Assembly (NCBI GenBank): GCA_910584845.1
Contig: CAJUDH010000007.1
Span: forward strand, 101,451-165,450
Source: an uncultured Lachnospiraceae bacterium
Lineage (GTDB): Bacteria > Bacillota > Clostridia > Lachnospirales > Lachnospiraceae
Direction: 5' to 3'
DNA length: 64,000 nucleotides
Notes under the pieces: generated by a model
What the model saw: the letters and a program-made list of their open reading frames with translations, nothing else
Database searches by the model: none
Told to the model about the DNA's origin: nothing
Shown here: piece after piece, positions 33,286-42,724 of the stretch
How positions within the stretch are numbered: the stretch's first letter is position 1
Layout of the letters: every line of letters begins with the position of its first letter
Made by a program: the position numbers and the translations under genes

Positions 33286-33998
33286 TGCCTTTTTACGGTG
33301 GTTATGGAATGTATAGGTTTGACCCCACTTACCTTTTGGTGGTGGCCGGGGCGCTGCTGTCCATGTGGGCCTCCGCACGGGTCAACGGGACTTTTCAGAA
33401 ATTTTCCCAAGTGCGCAGCCGAAAGGGGATGACCGGTGCAGACGTGGCCCGGCGGCTGCTTCAATCCCAGGGGATTTATGACGTATCGGTCCGGGAAGTG
33501 CCGGGGCAGCTGACGGACCACTACGACCCACGTACCCGGACGGTGAACCTGTCGCAGGTGGTATACGGGCAGTTTTCTGTTGCCGCCATCGGCGTGGCGG
33601 CCCATGAGTGCGGCCATGCCATCCAGGACAACGTAGGATATGTGCCGCTGCGCCTAAGGGCCGCTTTTGTGCCGGTGGCCAACTGGGGGAGCAAGCTGTC
33701 TTGGCCGCTGATCCTGATCGGGCTTTTAGCAGGGTGGACGCCGTTTATCCAGGTGGGGATTTGGATGTTTGTATTGGCCCTGCTATTCCAAATTATTACT
33801 TTACCGGTGGAGTTTAACGCCTCCAGCCGGGCGGTAAGCCTTTTGGAGCAGACCGGGATTTTGCAGGGGCAGGAAATTGGCCAGACCAGGAAAGTCCTGG
33901 GGGCGGCCGCCCTTACTTATGTGGCGTCGGCCATGGCTTCGGTACTTCAGCTGCTGCGCCTGGTGATTTTGTTCGGAGGGCGCAGAAGAGATGACTGA
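33282..33998 (+). CDS. Zinc metallopeptidase, YugP family
   Basis: A 238-residue integral membrane protein of the neutral zinc metallopeptidase 2 (YugP) family. An N-terminal helix (YLLVVAGALLSMWASA) is followed by a metzincin-like zinc site GVAAHECGHAIQ and at least three further helices (ILIGLLAGW, VGIWMFVLALLFQII, and a C-terminal one). Substrate unknown; it sits in the def-fmt-rsmB run as in many Clostridia. The start overlaps the fmt stop by four bases and is led by AAAGGAG; its own stop overlaps rsmB by 8 bases. Confidence 0.9.
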   Translation: MMPFYGGYGMYRFDPTYLLVVAGALLSMWASARVNGTFQKFSQVRSRKGMTGADVARRLLQSQGIYDVSVREVPGQLTDHYDPRTRTVNLSQVVYGQFSVAAIGVAAHECGHAIQDNVGYVPLRLRAAFVPVANWGSKLSWPLILIGLLAGWTPFIQVGIWMFVLALLFQIITLPVEFNASSRAVSLLEQTGILQGQEIGQTRKVLGAAALTYVASAMASVLQLLRLVILFGGRRRDD

Positions 33999-35346
33999 GG
34001 CCACAAAAAGCAGGGAAATAGCCTTGGATGTTTTGATGGAAGTATTGGAGAAGGGGGGCTTTGTCCATGAGGTTTTGCGTCAGGCGCTGGAGAAATACCA
34101 GTATCTGCCCAAACCGGACCGTGCCCTGGTTACCCGCCTGGCCAACGGCGTAGTAGAGAATTTATTGGCGATTGACGCGGTGATCGGCCATTGTTCCACG
34201 GTAAAGACAGAAAAATTAAAGCCGGTGGTCCGGACGATTTTACGGATGTCCGTATATCAAATCTTGTGGATGGACCGTATACCGGATAGCGCCGTCTGCA
34301 ACCAGGCGGTAAAGCTGGCCGGACAGCGCCGTTTCACTGGCCTAAAGGGTTTTGTGAACGGGGTGCTGCGCACGGTTGCGCGCCAGAAAGGGCAGATGGG
34401 GGCCATGATAGCCGGGGAAGATACCCCATGGGCTATCAAATATTCCATGCCCCAATGGCTTATTGACATGTGGAGGGAAGCTTATCCTGACCAGGCCGTG
34501 GAACGCCTGTTGCAGGCGTTTCTTGAGGAGGCGCCTACTACGGTTCGGTGCAACCGGAGCCTGGCCTGCGTGGAGGATATAAAAAGGAGCTTAAAGCGCC
34601 AAGGCGTAGAAGCTTACCCCAGCCGCCTGTGCAGCCATGTTTTGCAGTTGGGGCGGATCGACTACCTGGAAAGGCTGGAAGCTTTTCAAAAAGGCTGGAT
34701 CCAGGTGCAGGACGCCGCATCCGCCCTGGTGGGGGAAGCGGCGTCCCCCCGGCCAGGCGACCGGATATTGGACCTATGTGGCGCTCCGGGGGGCAAAAGC
34801 CTTGATATGGCAGACCGGCTTAACGGTTCCGGCCTGGTGGCCTTGCGGGATGTATCGGAGGGGAAAGTAGCTTTGGCCAGAAGCAGCATTGCCCGGGCCG
34901 GATTCACCAACATACGGGCGGAAGTATGGGATGCCTTGGAATTTGACCCTTGCTGGGAGGAAAAGGCAGACCTGGTGGTTGCAGACCTGCCCTGTTCCGG
35001 CCTTGGGGTCATCGGAAAAAAGCCGGATATCAAATATCGGGTGACTGCCGGGCGCATCGGGGAGCTGGAAAAGCTGCAGAGGGGGATTTTGTCTGTGGCG
35101 GCCCGGTACGTGAAGCCAGGCGGGAAACTGGTCTATAGTACCTGCACCATCAGCCGTCGGGAAAACGAAGGGCAGAGGGACTGGTTTTTAGCCAATTTCC
35201 CCTTTGTGGGAGAGGGCTTGGAAGGCCTGGGCGGGGAGGCCATCGGGGCCGGCACTTTAAAAGAAGGATATATCCAGCTGCTTCCGGGCCAGCACCCTTG
35301 CGACGGCTTTTTTATTGCTGCTTTCCGGCGAAAAAAGCAAGATTGA
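33991..35346 (+). CDS. rsmB: 16S rRNA (cytosine-967 C5)-methyltransferase
   Basis: Methylates C967 of 16S rRNA. Residues ~1-130 are a NusB-like RNA-binding domain (REIALDVLMEV, VCNQAVKLAGQRRFTGLKGF) and ~160-450 the m5C methyltransferase, with SAM site DLCGAPGGKSLDMA, ADLPCSGLG (Cys335) and the catalytic YSTCTISRRENE (Cys385). 451 residues. Starts within the end of the metallopeptidase gene. Confidence 0.95.
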   Translation: MTEATKSREIALDVLMEVLEKGGFVHEVLRQALEKYQYLPKPDRALVTRLANGVVENLLAIDAVIGHCSTVKTEKLKPVVRTILRMSVYQILWMDRIPDSAVCNQAVKLAGQRRFTGLKGFVNGVLRTVARQKGQMGAMIAGEDTPWAIKYSMPQWLIDMWREAYPDQAVERLLQAFLEEAPTTVRCNRSLACVEDIKRSLKRQGVEAYPSRLCSHVLQLGRIDYLERLEAFQKGWIQVQDAASALVGEAASPRPGDRILDLCGAPGGKSLDMADRLNGSGLVALRDVSEGKVALARSSIARAGFTNIRAEVWDALEFDPCWEEKADLVVADLPCSGLGVIGKKPDIKYRVTAGRIGELEKLQRGILSVAARYVKPGGKLVYSTCTISRRENEGQRDWFLANFPFVGEGLEGLGGEAIGAGTLKEGYIQLLPGQHPCDGFFIAAFRRKKQD

Positions 35347-35404
35347 AAAGCCAGGCAGGAAAGGGGCAGGGCGGTTAGGAAAAAGAAGGGGAGACGGGTG
35401 TTTT

Positions 35405-36445
35405 ATGGAAAAGACAGAGGTGAAATCCTTGTATGCCGAAGAGCTTTCAGAGGCCCTCAAGGAACTGGGCCAGCCACCTTACCGTGCCAGGCAGGTTTTC
35501 GGGTGGCTGCACCAGAAGCTGGCCACGGATTTTAGCCAAATGGCCAATGTGCCTAAAAGCCTGCAAAGGCAGCTGCAGGAAAGGTTTTCCCTGGCGGCCC
35601 TTAAGCCGGTGGAGGTGAAGGAGTCTTCGATCGACCAAACCCGTAAATACTTATTCCGCCTTGAGGACGGGAATGTGATCGAAAGTGTATGGATGAAGTA
35701 CCGCCATGGCAATTCGGTTTGTGTTTCTTCCCAGGTCGGCTGCCGGATGGGGTGTAAATTCTGCGCGTCCACCCTGGACGGCCTGGAGCGGAACCTGACG
35801 GCGGCGGAGATGCTGGAGCAGGTTTACCGGATACAGGCATTGACCGGGGAAAGGGTATCCCACGTGGTCCTTATGGGTTCCGGGGAGCCATTTGACAATT
35901 ATGGCCCGGTAGTCCGGTTTATCCGGCTGCTTACGGACGAAAGGGGGCTCAATATCAGCCAGCGCAACATCACCCTGTCTACTTGCGGGATTGTACCGGG
36001 GATCCGGCGTTTTGCCGGAGAAGGGCTGGCGGTAACTTTGGCTTTATCCCTCCATGCCACGACGGACCAGGTGAGGAAGGCATTGATGCCCATAGCCAAC
36101 CGCTACCCGCTTCCAGAGGTGCTGGAGGCGTGCAAAGAATATTTTTCCGTTACCGGCCGGAGGGTGACTTTTGAGTACAGCCTGATCCGGGGCGTGAACG
36201 ATTCCCCCCAAGAGGCCGCATCCCTGTCCAGGCTCCTTGGGGGCCTGCACGGCCATGTGAACCTGATTCCGGTAAACCCGGTCAGAGAAAGGGATTTTGC
36301 CCGTTCCCACCGGAAATCCATCGAAGATTTCCAAAAAATCCTTGAAAAAAACAAAATTCCTGCTACCATAAGAAGAGAAATGGGGCAGGACATTCAAGGG
36401 GCTTGTGGGCAGCTAAGGAGGAGCTTTCTGCAAAAAGGAGGTTGA
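35405..36445 (+). CDS. rlmN: Dual-specificity RNA methyltransferase (23S A2503 / tRNA A37)
   Basis: Radical-SAM enzyme placing the C2 methyl on A2503 of 23S rRNA and A37 of some tRNAs. The cluster motif is CRMGCKFC (Cys113, Cys117, Cys120); the C-terminal methyl-carrying Cys334 is in GACGQLR. Also typical are MGSGEPFDNY and LSLHATTDQVR. 346 residues from ATG 35405; the longer open frame to 35315 overlaps rsmB and lacks homology. The ribosome site is weak. Confidence 0.96.
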   Translation: MEKTEVKSLYAEELSEALKELGQPPYRARQVFGWLHQKLATDFSQMANVPKSLQRQLQERFSLAALKPVEVKESSIDQTRKYLFRLEDGNVIESVWMKYRHGNSVCVSSQVGCRMGCKFCASTLDGLERNLTAAEMLEQVYRIQALTGERVSHVVLMGSGEPFDNYGPVVRFIRLLTDERGLNISQRNITLSTCGIVPGIRRFAGEGLAVTLALSLHATTDQVRKALMPIANRYPLPEVLEACKEYFSVTGRRVTFEYSLIRGVNDSPQEAASLSRLLGGLHGHVNLIPVNPVRERDFARSHRKSIEDFQKILEKNKIPATIRREMGQDIQGACGQLRRSFLQKGG

Positions 36446-36450
36446 GGTTT

Positions 36451-37194
36451 ATGCAGGCATATGCGTTTACCGATGTCGGATTGAGCCGCAGCATGAATCA
36501 GGATTATGTTTATGCGTCTACGGCCCCCATGGGGTCTTTGGATAATTTGTTTATAGTGGCAGACGGCATGGGCGGGCATAAAGCAGGGGATTATGCGTCG
36601 CGCTTTGTGGTGGAGAACCTGGTGTCTTTTTTTGAGTCCAGGTTTCCGGATAAAGATATTCACGGGATTTTGAAGGACGGGGTGCGGCGGGTAAACCGGG
36701 ATTTGTTCCATAAAGCGAACCGGAACCCGGAACTGTCTGGCATGGGGACCACGCTGGTAATGGCTACAATCAAAGGGGGCGTCCTATATGTGGCCAATAT
36801 TGGGGACAGCCGCCTTTATTTGCTGCGGGGCGAATTGCAGCAGGTGACCAAGGACCATTCCTATGTAGAAGAGCTGGTCGCTTTGGGGAAGATGAAGAGG
36901 GGCAGCTGGGATTACCAGCAGAAGAAAAACATTATCACCCGGGCCATGGGCACCGGCGAGATTGTGGATGTAGATTTGTTTGCCTTGAAATTAAAGCCCG
37001 GAGACTATATTTTGATGTGTTCCGACGGCCTAAGCAATATGGTGGACGAATTTGAGATCGAGTATGTGATCCGGACGGAGGAGGAGCTGAAAAAAAGGGC
37101 AAAGACCCTGATCGAGTCAGCGAACCGAAACGGCGGGAAGGATAATATCTCTGTTATCCTGATTGATCCGCAGATAAGCGAGGTGGCTCTATGA
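36451..37194 (+). CDS. prpC: PP2C-family Ser/Thr phosphatase (partner of PrkC)
   Basis: Dephosphorylates targets of the PASTA kinase encoded directly downstream. PPM motifs: SMNQDYVYAS, FIVADGMGGHKAGDYAS (metal Asp/Gly), NIGDSRLYLLR, MCSDGLSNMV and GGKDNISVI, i.e. the full set of metal-binding Asp residues. 247 residues from ATG 36451 (AAGGAGG nine bases upstream). Its stop overlaps the kinase start by four bases. Confidence 0.95.
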   Translation: MQAYAFTDVGLSRSMNQDYVYASTAPMGSLDNLFIVADGMGGHKAGDYASRFVVENLVSFFESRFPDKDIHGILKDGVRRVNRDLFHKANRNPELSGMGTTLVMATIKGGVLYVANIGDSRLYLLRGELQQVTKDHSYVEELVALGKMKRGSWDYQQKKNIITRAMGTGEIVDVDLFALKLKPGDYILMCSDGLSNMVDEFEIEYVIRTEEELKKRAKTLIESANRNGGKDNISVILIDPQISEVAL

Positions 37195-39398
37195 TATTGA
37201 GGCCAGGGGTATATTTGCAGGACCGCTATGAGATTTTGGAACAGATCGGCTCCGGAGGGATGTCGGCAGTCTATAAAGCCAAATGCCATAAGCTTAACCG
37301 GCTGGTTGCCATTAAAGTATTAAAGGAAGAATTCAGCAACGATGAAAACTTTGTCGGGAAGTTCAAGATGGAGGCCCAGGCGGCCGCAGGGCTTTCCCAC
37401 CCCAACATCGTCAGCGTATATGACGTCATTGATGAGGGGGAGCTCCACTACATTGTGATGGAACTGATTGAAGGGGTTACTTTAAAGGCCTATATTTCCA
37501 GAAAAGGGAGGCTGGAGGTAAAGGAAAGCATCGGAATCGCCATCCAGGTTGCCCAGGGGATTGCCGCCGCCCATGAGCAGCACATAATCCACCGGGATAT
37601 CAAGCCACAAAATATGATTATATCCCGGGACGGAAAGGTGAAGGTAGCGGATTTCGGCATTGCCAGGGGGGTAACGGCCCAAACGCTGACTTCGGCGGCC
37701 ATCGGCTCTGTCCATTATATTTCGCCGGAACAGGCCCGGGGCTCTTTCAGCGACGAGCGCAGCGATATTTATTCCCTGGGGGTAACCATGTATGAAATGG
37801 TGGCCGGCAAGGTGCCCTACGACGGGGATACTACGGTTGCCATTGCCTTGTCCCACTTAGAGGAAGCCATGGTGCCGCCAAGCAAGTATAATCCGGAGAT
37901 CCCGATAAGCCTGGAAAAAATCATTTTGAAATGCACCATGAAAAAGCCGGAATACCGGTACGCAAGCGCCAATGAACTGATTGCCGACCTGCGCAAATCC
38001 CTGCTCCAGCCAGACGGTGAATTTGTCCAGGATTCCCCTGCAAAGAAGGCATTGGCCGGACATACGGTGCAGCTGACCAACATGGATATGGCGCAGTTGA
38101 AAAAACATAAAACAGGCAGGGAAGAGCCTACCCGGGAATATTTGCGGGAACCGGACGGGGAAGCCGCGGTGACCCGTTACCCGGAGGAACGAAAAGGGCC
38201 TGAAAGGCGCGGCCCGGGGGAAGAGCGCAGGGGGGCTGAACGCCGCAGGCCTGGACGGGGCCTGGACGGGGACGAAGACGACGTAAATTCCCACATTGAG
38301 CGGCTGCTGGCCGGTGCCGGGATCGTAGTGGCGATCCTGATTGTTGCGGTATTAATTGTTGTGTTTTCTAAATTGGGGGGGATATTCCAGTCCGGTTCCG
38401 GTTTTTTCGGGAAGGAAGACCCGTCGGAATCCTTAGAGGTCCAGGTGCAGACAGACGCCAACGGGGAAACCTTGAAAGACACGGAAACTTATATGCCAGA
38501 TGTGCTGGATTTGGCAGAAGATTTGGCAGAGGCTAAGCTGAAAGAGAATTTCCTCAGCATGAAGTCCACTTACCAGAATTCGGAAGAAGTGGAAAAAGGG
38601 AGGGTGATTTCCCAGGATCCGGCCCAGGGCACGATTGTATCCAAATATTCCCATGTCAACGTAGTGATCAGCCTTGGTTCCGATAAAGTAGACTTGGCCG
38701 AACTGCAGCTAAGCTCCATGAATGTTGCCGCCGCTTCCATGGCTTTGGAGGAAAAAGGGCTGGTGGTGCAGGTTGTGGAAGAAGAGAATGAGGCCGTGCC
38801 TGCCGGGCAGCTGATCCGTTATGAGCCGGAGAAGGCGCCGGAAGGAAGCACGGTGACCCTTTATGTTAGTACCGGGCCCCACATTAACATGGTTGTGGTG
38901 CCGGATTTGATAGGAAAGCCGGAAGAAGAGGCCATCGCCTTGTTGGGGGAGGCGGGGCTGGTGCCGGGGAATACATCGGCAGAAAACAGCGAGGCCGTCC
39001 CCAGGGGCCATGTAATCCGCCAGTCCGGCGGCGAGAACGGCCAGATCGAGGCAGGCGGGAAAATCGACTATGTGGTCAGCAATGGGCCAGAGCCCCGGCA
39101 GCAGCGCTATGTGGCTTCCATTGACACGACTTACGATTTAAGCAATTTAATCGGTCCGGGGGCGGGAAGCGCCAGCGTGACTGTGATGATACGCCTGCAC
39201 CAGGTAGACGCAGACGGCAGTTCGGTTTACCGGACGCTGACAGAGGCAAAGACGATCACGGGCGCTACTTTGCTTCCGGTCAATTATACCAGCATTGAGA
39301 GTATGAACGGAAGCGACCAGGGCGAGGTGGAAGTAGTAGATGCAGAAACCGGCGCCGTGCTGAAGGCATATCCGCTGACCTTTTTCCGGATGGATTGA
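37191..39398 (+). CDS. prkC: Serine/threonine protein kinase with PASTA domains
   Basis: A membrane sensor kinase responding to peptidoglycan fragments or lipid II. Cytoplasmic kinase domain (residues ~10-270) with IGSGGMSAVYKA, catalytic HRDIKPQN and DFG; a charged Arg/Glu-rich juxtamembrane stretch (~300-370); one membrane helix at ~377-396; then an extracellular part with about three PASTA units (e.g. VVVPDLIGKPEEEAIALLGE) and a C-terminal extra domain. 735 residues. Translationally coupled to the phosphatase; rsgA, rpe and thiN follow in the conserved Firmicute order. Confidence 0.95.
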   Translation: MILRPGVYLQDRYEILEQIGSGGMSAVYKAKCHKLNRLVAIKVLKEEFSNDENFVGKFKMEAQAAAGLSHPNIVSVYDVIDEGELHYIVMELIEGVTLKAYISRKGRLEVKESIGIAIQVAQGIAAAHEQHIIHRDIKPQNMIISRDGKVKVADFGIARGVTAQTLTSAAIGSVHYISPEQARGSFSDERSDIYSLGVTMYEMVAGKVPYDGDTTVAIALSHLEEAMVPPSKYNPEIPISLEKIILKCTMKKPEYRYASANELIADLRKSLLQPDGEFVQDSPAKKALAGHTVQLTNMDMAQLKKHKTGREEPTREYLREPDGEAAVTRYPEERKGPERRGPGEERRGAERRRPGRGLDGDEDDVNSHIERLLAGAGIVVAILIVAVLIVVFSKLGGIFQSGSGFFGKEDPSESLEVQVQTDANGETLKDTETYMPDVLDLAEDLAEAKLKENFLSMKSTYQNSEEVEKGRVISQDPAQGTIVSKYSHVNVVISLGSDKVDLAELQLSSMNVAAASMALEEKGLVVQVVEEENEAVPAGQLIRYEPEKAPEGSTVTLYVSTGPHINMVVVPDLIGKPEEEAIALLGEAGLVPGNTSAENSEAVPRGHVIRQSGGENGQIEAGGKIDYVVSNGPEPRQQRYVASIDTTYDLSNLIGPGAGSASVTVMIRLHQVDADGSSVYRTLTEAKTITGATLLPVNYTSIESMNGSDQGEVEVVDAETGAVLKAYPLTFFRMD

Positions 39399-39459
39399 CA
39401 AACAGGCAAAAAGAAAGGGCGCCGCCCGTTTAAGGGGCCGTTTCTGGACGAGAGGGATT

Positions 39460-40341
39460 ATGACAGGTAAGATTATCAAAGGGATCGCGGGGTTTTACTA
39501 CGTCCATGACAGGCGCAACAACGTATATGCCTGTAAGGCGAAAGGGGTATTCCGCAAATGGGGGCTTAAGCCTTTGGTGGGGGATGACGTGGAATTTACC
39601 ATACTGGACGAGGCGGGCCAGGAGGGCAATATTGACCGGGTTTTGCCCCGGAAAAACCAACTGGTCCGTCCGGCCAGTGCCAATGTGGACCAGGCGCTGG
39701 TGGTGTTTGCCATCAAGAAGCCAGAGCCTAACCTAAATTTGCTGGACCGTTTTTTGGTTACGATGCAAAGGGAACATGTGCCAGTGGTGGTATGCTTTAA
39801 CAAGATGGATTTAGGGGGGGGAAAGGAGCGGGGGCATTATGAGGCCGTCTATGGAAACAGTGGATGCCAGATGTGCTTTATCAGTACCTATGACCGGCAG
39901 GGGATCGGGGAAGTCCAAAAGCTGCTGGAAGGGAAAACTACCATTTTGGCAGGCCCTTCCGGCGTGGGGAAATCGTCGCTGACCAACCTGCTCCAGCCGG
40001 AGGCCTGTATGGAAACCGGGGCAGTGAGCCGGCGGATCCAGAGGGGGAAGCATACCACCCGCCATGCAGAGCTGTTTTGCGTGGAAGCGGAAACGTATTT
40101 GATGGATACCCCCGGTTTTAGTTCCCTGTACCTGGAAGGCATGGAAGAGCGTGAACTGAAAGGCTACTTCCCGGAATTTTCCCGGTACGAACCCGGATGC
40201 CGTTTCGGCAGCGGGTGTGTCCATATGGGGGAGCCGGCCTGCGGCGTGAAGGAAGCGGTACAGGCCGGGCAGGTAAGCCAAAGCCGTTATGAGAATTACC
40301 GGCTGCTGTACCAGGAAATAAAAGAGAAAAGGAGATACTGA
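39460..40341 (+). CDS. rsgA: Small ribosomal subunit biogenesis GTPase
   Basis: Circularly permuted GTPase that checks late 30S assembly. Order of motifs is G4 (FNKMD), then G1 GPSGVGKSS from residue 165, G2 GKHTTRHAEL and G3 DTPGFSS, as in RsgA. N-terminal OB domain and C-terminal zinc site Cys247, Cys253, His255, Cys261. 293 residues. One base separates its stop from the rpe start. Confidence 0.96.
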   Translation: MTGKIIKGIAGFYYVHDRRNNVYACKAKGVFRKWGLKPLVGDDVEFTILDEAGQEGNIDRVLPRKNQLVRPASANVDQALVVFAIKKPEPNLNLLDRFLVTMQREHVPVVVCFNKMDLGGGKERGHYEAVYGNSGCQMCFISTYDRQGIGEVQKLLEGKTTILAGPSGVGKSSLTNLLQPEACMETGAVSRRIQRGKHTTRHAELFCVEAETYLMDTPGFSSLYLEGMEERELKGYFPEFSRYEPGCRFGSGCVHMGEPACGVKEAVQAGQVSQSRYENYRLLYQEIKEKRRY

Positions 40342-40342
40342 C

Positions 40343-41005
40343 ATGATTATTTTGGCGCCTTCGATCCTGTCGGCTGATTTTGGCCGGCTGCGGGAGGAGA
40401 TTGCGGCGGTAGCGGACGCCGGGGCGGGGTATATCCATATTGACGTAATGGACGGCATGTTTGTGCCCAGCATTTCATTTGGCATGCCGGTGGTAAAAAG
40501 TATACGCCCCTGTACGGAAAAGGTGTTTGACGTCCATATGATGGTGGAAGAGCCGGGGCGCTATGCGCAAGATATGAAAGCGGCCGGGGCAGACCTTTTA
40601 TGCGTCCATCAGGAGGCATGCCGCCATTTGGACCGTACGGTTAGCCTGATCCATTCCCTTGGCATGAAAGCCGGGGTGGCCTTAAACCCGGCTACGCCGG
40701 TGGATGTGTTGGACTGTATTCTGGAACAGTTGGATATGGTACTGGTGATGTCCGTAAATCCCGGTTTTGGCGGCCAGAAGTTTATCCCTTATACCCTGGA
40801 AAAAGTGCGCCGTTTGCGTAGCCGCCTGCAAAGCCTGGGGCTTTCTACGGATATTCAGGTAGACGGCGGGGTAGGGCTGGGAAATGTACGCCAGGTCCTG
40901 GAGGCAGGGGCCAACATTATCGTGGCGGGGTCCGCTGTGTTTTGCGGCAGCCCGGCAGACAATACCCGGGCATTTTTAAAGGAATTTGAGGAATTTGAAC
41001 GATGA
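40343..41005 (+). CDS. rpe: Ribulose-phosphate 3-epimerase
   Basis: Interconverts ribulose 5-phosphate and xylulose 5-phosphate. APSILSADFG, HIDVMDGMFVP, VHMMVEEP, the VMSVNPGFGGQKFI loop and VDGGV are all conserved, including both catalytic Asp residues and metal-binding His. 220 residues. Overlaps thiN by four bases (ATGA). Confidence 0.97.
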   Translation: MIILAPSILSADFGRLREEIAAVADAGAGYIHIDVMDGMFVPSISFGMPVVKSIRPCTEKVFDVHMMVEEPGRYAQDMKAAGADLLCVHQEACRHLDRTVSLIHSLGMKAGVALNPATPVDVLDCILEQLDMVLVMSVNPGFGGQKFIPYTLEKVRRLRSRLQSLGLSTDIQVDGGVGLGNVRQVLEAGANIIVAGSAVFCGSPADNTRAFLKEFEEFER

Positions 41006-41670
41006 AGAGATGTTTAATTGTTACGGGCGGCAAGCTGGATCTGGCTTTTGCCCGTTTTTATTTAGAACGGGAAAGGTTCCATCTGACCATTGCCGTGGAC
41101 GGCGGCCTGGAGGCGGTGCAGGCCCTGGGGCTGGAGCCGGATTATGTAGTAGGGGATTTTGACACGGTTAAGCCGACGGTGGTAGAGCATTTTAAAAAAG
41201 CAGGCCATAAAGGCCATCCCATCGCCTGGATGGCCCACCCCCCGGAGAAAAACGAAACGGATACGGAACTGGCCCGCAGCCTGGCGATGGAACTGGAATG
41301 CAGCCAGATTGTGTTTCTGGGCGCTACGGGGGGGCGGCTGGACCATACGCTGGGCAACCTCCATGCCCTGTATCAATGTATGGAAAACGGCGTGGAGGCA
41401 TGGATTGTGGATGCCCAAAATAAAATATACCTGTTGGACCGGGGAAAAGCTTTTGACCGGGATTCCCTGTGGGGAAAATATATCTCTTTCCTGCCTTATA
41501 CCCAGCATGTCAGGGGAATCACCTTGAAAGGGTTCCGGTACCCTTTGCACCAAAAAAATATTTGCCGGGGCCAGGAAGTGGGGCTATGCATCAGCAACGA
41601 GTTGGCAGGGGATAAAGGGTACCTGGACTTTACCCAAGGGGTTCTGGTCTGTGTGGAATCAAAGGACTGA
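41002..41670 (+). CDS. thiN: Thiamine diphosphokinase
   Basis: Transfers pyrophosphate from ATP to thiamine. Landmarks are TIAVDGGLEAV, DYVVGDFDTV and GATGGRLDHTLGNLH with the acidic ENETDTEL-like stretch (KNETDTELA). 222 residues, normal length. Last gene of the prpC-prkC-rsgA-rpe-thiN run. An ECF transporter S component follows after 172 bases; whether it carries a thiamine-related compound is unknown. Confidence 0.95.
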   Translation: MKRCLIVTGGKLDLAFARFYLERERFHLTIAVDGGLEAVQALGLEPDYVVGDFDTVKPTVVEHFKKAGHKGHPIAWMAHPPEKNETDTELARSLAMELECSQIVFLGATGGRLDHTLGNLHALYQCMENGVEAWIVDAQNKIYLLDRGKAFDRDSLWGKYISFLPYTQHVRGITLKGFRYPLHQKNICRGQEVGLCISNELAGDKGYLDFTQGVLVCVESKD

Positions 41671-41842
41671 CAGGGGAAGGATGGCAGGCCGGGTCTGGGG
41701 CTATAGGGCTGGACTGGCGAAAAAGGTATAATCTGGCTCTTTATGGCCATCCTCTTGCGTGCTATGATAGGGGCAATAAAACAAAACATGCCATGGATGA
41801 AGGCATTGCCGCCTTTTAAATGGCAGCAAGGAGGACAGGGTT
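41671..41842 (+). other. Gap before the ECF transporter gene
   Basis: 172 bases with an isolated TATAAT (41727-41732) lacking a good -35 box, and a small imperfect hairpin around TTGCCGCC/GGCAGCAA just before the ribosome site AAGGAGG. No riboswitch core I know (TPP, FMN, cobalamin, folate/THF) could be recognised, but I could not run a covariance search. Confidence 0.4.
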
Positions 41843-42436
41843 ATGAAGATCCGGGAAAATGACAAAGTATATAAAATTGTGTTGACGGCTTTAATGGCAG
41901 CTTTATGTTATGTGGCTTTTGCCTTTTTAAAAATACCGATCCCTACATTTGGCGGAGATTATGTGGCGTTGCATATTGGGAATGCTTTTTGCGTGCTGGC
42001 CGCATTGCTGTTAGGGGGAGGCTACGGCGGCCTGGCCGGATCCTTGGGAATGACCATCGCTGACTTGCTGGATCCGGTATATATCACCAGCGCGCCCAAA
42101 ACATTCGTTTTAAAGTTCTGTATCGGTTTTATTTCCGGTTTTGTGGCCCATAAGGTAGCTAAAATCACAAAAGAGCATGATGCCAGATATGTGGCAAAAT
42201 GGACGCTGATTGCCTCTGTGGCCGGCTTGGGGTTTAATGTGGTTATGGATCCCATTGCAGGGTATTTTTATAAAAACTATGTGTTGGGGGTTCAGTCAGA
42301 TGCCGCTAAAATCATGTCCACCTGGGCGGCGGGGGTGACTTTTACCAACGCGGTAGCAGGAACCCTGGTGGTGATGGCAGTGTATATGGCTGTGAGGCCT
42401 GTGTTAAAAAAGGCCGGGCTGTTCCTCTCTATCTGA
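41843..42436 (+). CDS. ECF transporter S component
   Basis: A 197-residue membrane protein with about five to six helices (TALMAALCYVAFAFL, CVLAALLLGGGYGGLAGSLG, VLKFCIGFISGFVAHK, TLIASVAGLGFNVVM, TNAVAGTLVVMAVYMA). The first helix has the AXXXA-type ALMAALCY motif that S components use to bind the EcfT subunit. It resembles the group of S components once grouped as DUF1393 (vitamin or precursor uptake). No EcfA/EcfT genes are adjacent, so it must share a common energising module. Position after thiN hints at a thiamine precursor, but this is inference only. Confidence 0.82.
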   Translation: MKIRENDKVYKIVLTALMAALCYVAFAFLKIPIPTFGGDYVALHIGNAFCVLAALLLGGGYGGLAGSLGMTIADLLDPVYITSAPKTFVLKFCIGFISGFVAHKVAKITKEHDARYVAKWTLIASVAGLGFNVVMDPIAGYFYKNYVLGVQSDAAKIMSTWAAGVTFTNAVAGTLVVMAVYMAVRPVLKKAGLFLSI

Positions 42437-42500
42437 AGATGAGGCGTAAAGGGGCTGCAGAGTTTTTTGCGGCGGCCTTTTGCGTATGTTTTAAAAAAGA

Positions 42501-42534
42501 AAGCTTCCGGCTGTTTTTGGCCGGAAGCTTTTCC
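42501..42534. terminator. Terminator after the ECF S component
   Basis: Perfect 11-base arms AAGCTTCCGGC (42501-42511) and GCCGGAAGCTT (42520-42530), TTTTTTG-rich loop, followed by TTCC; A-rich on the left side. A 288-base gap to serS contains this and an AT-rich promoter region. Confidence 0.85.
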
Positions 42535-42615
42535 TGTGGAAATGTTGCCCCAGGCCGTACAGAGGCAAGCGGAAAAACAGGCAAAGGGAAGATTTTTGGG
42601 GTACATAAAAGGGGC

Positions 42616-42644
42616 TTTCCTTTATTTCAGAAATGTAGTATAAT
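42616..42644 (+). promoter_or_regulatory. Probable serS promoter
   Basis: A perfect TATAAT at 42639-42644 about 80 bases before serS; the -35 region (TTTCCT) is poor. The distance is too short for a serine T-box leader. Confidence 0.5.
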
Positions 42645-42724
42645 TTGGAAATGATTAAAAATACAAGGAACGGCACATATTTTACGTTAGATATGTGGCA
42701 AAGGGAGAAAAGCAGGAGGGAATT

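Noticed and set aside
41671..41842. TPP or other vitamin riboswitch
   Set aside because: Looked for conserved cores by eye and found none; recorded only as an unresolved gap.
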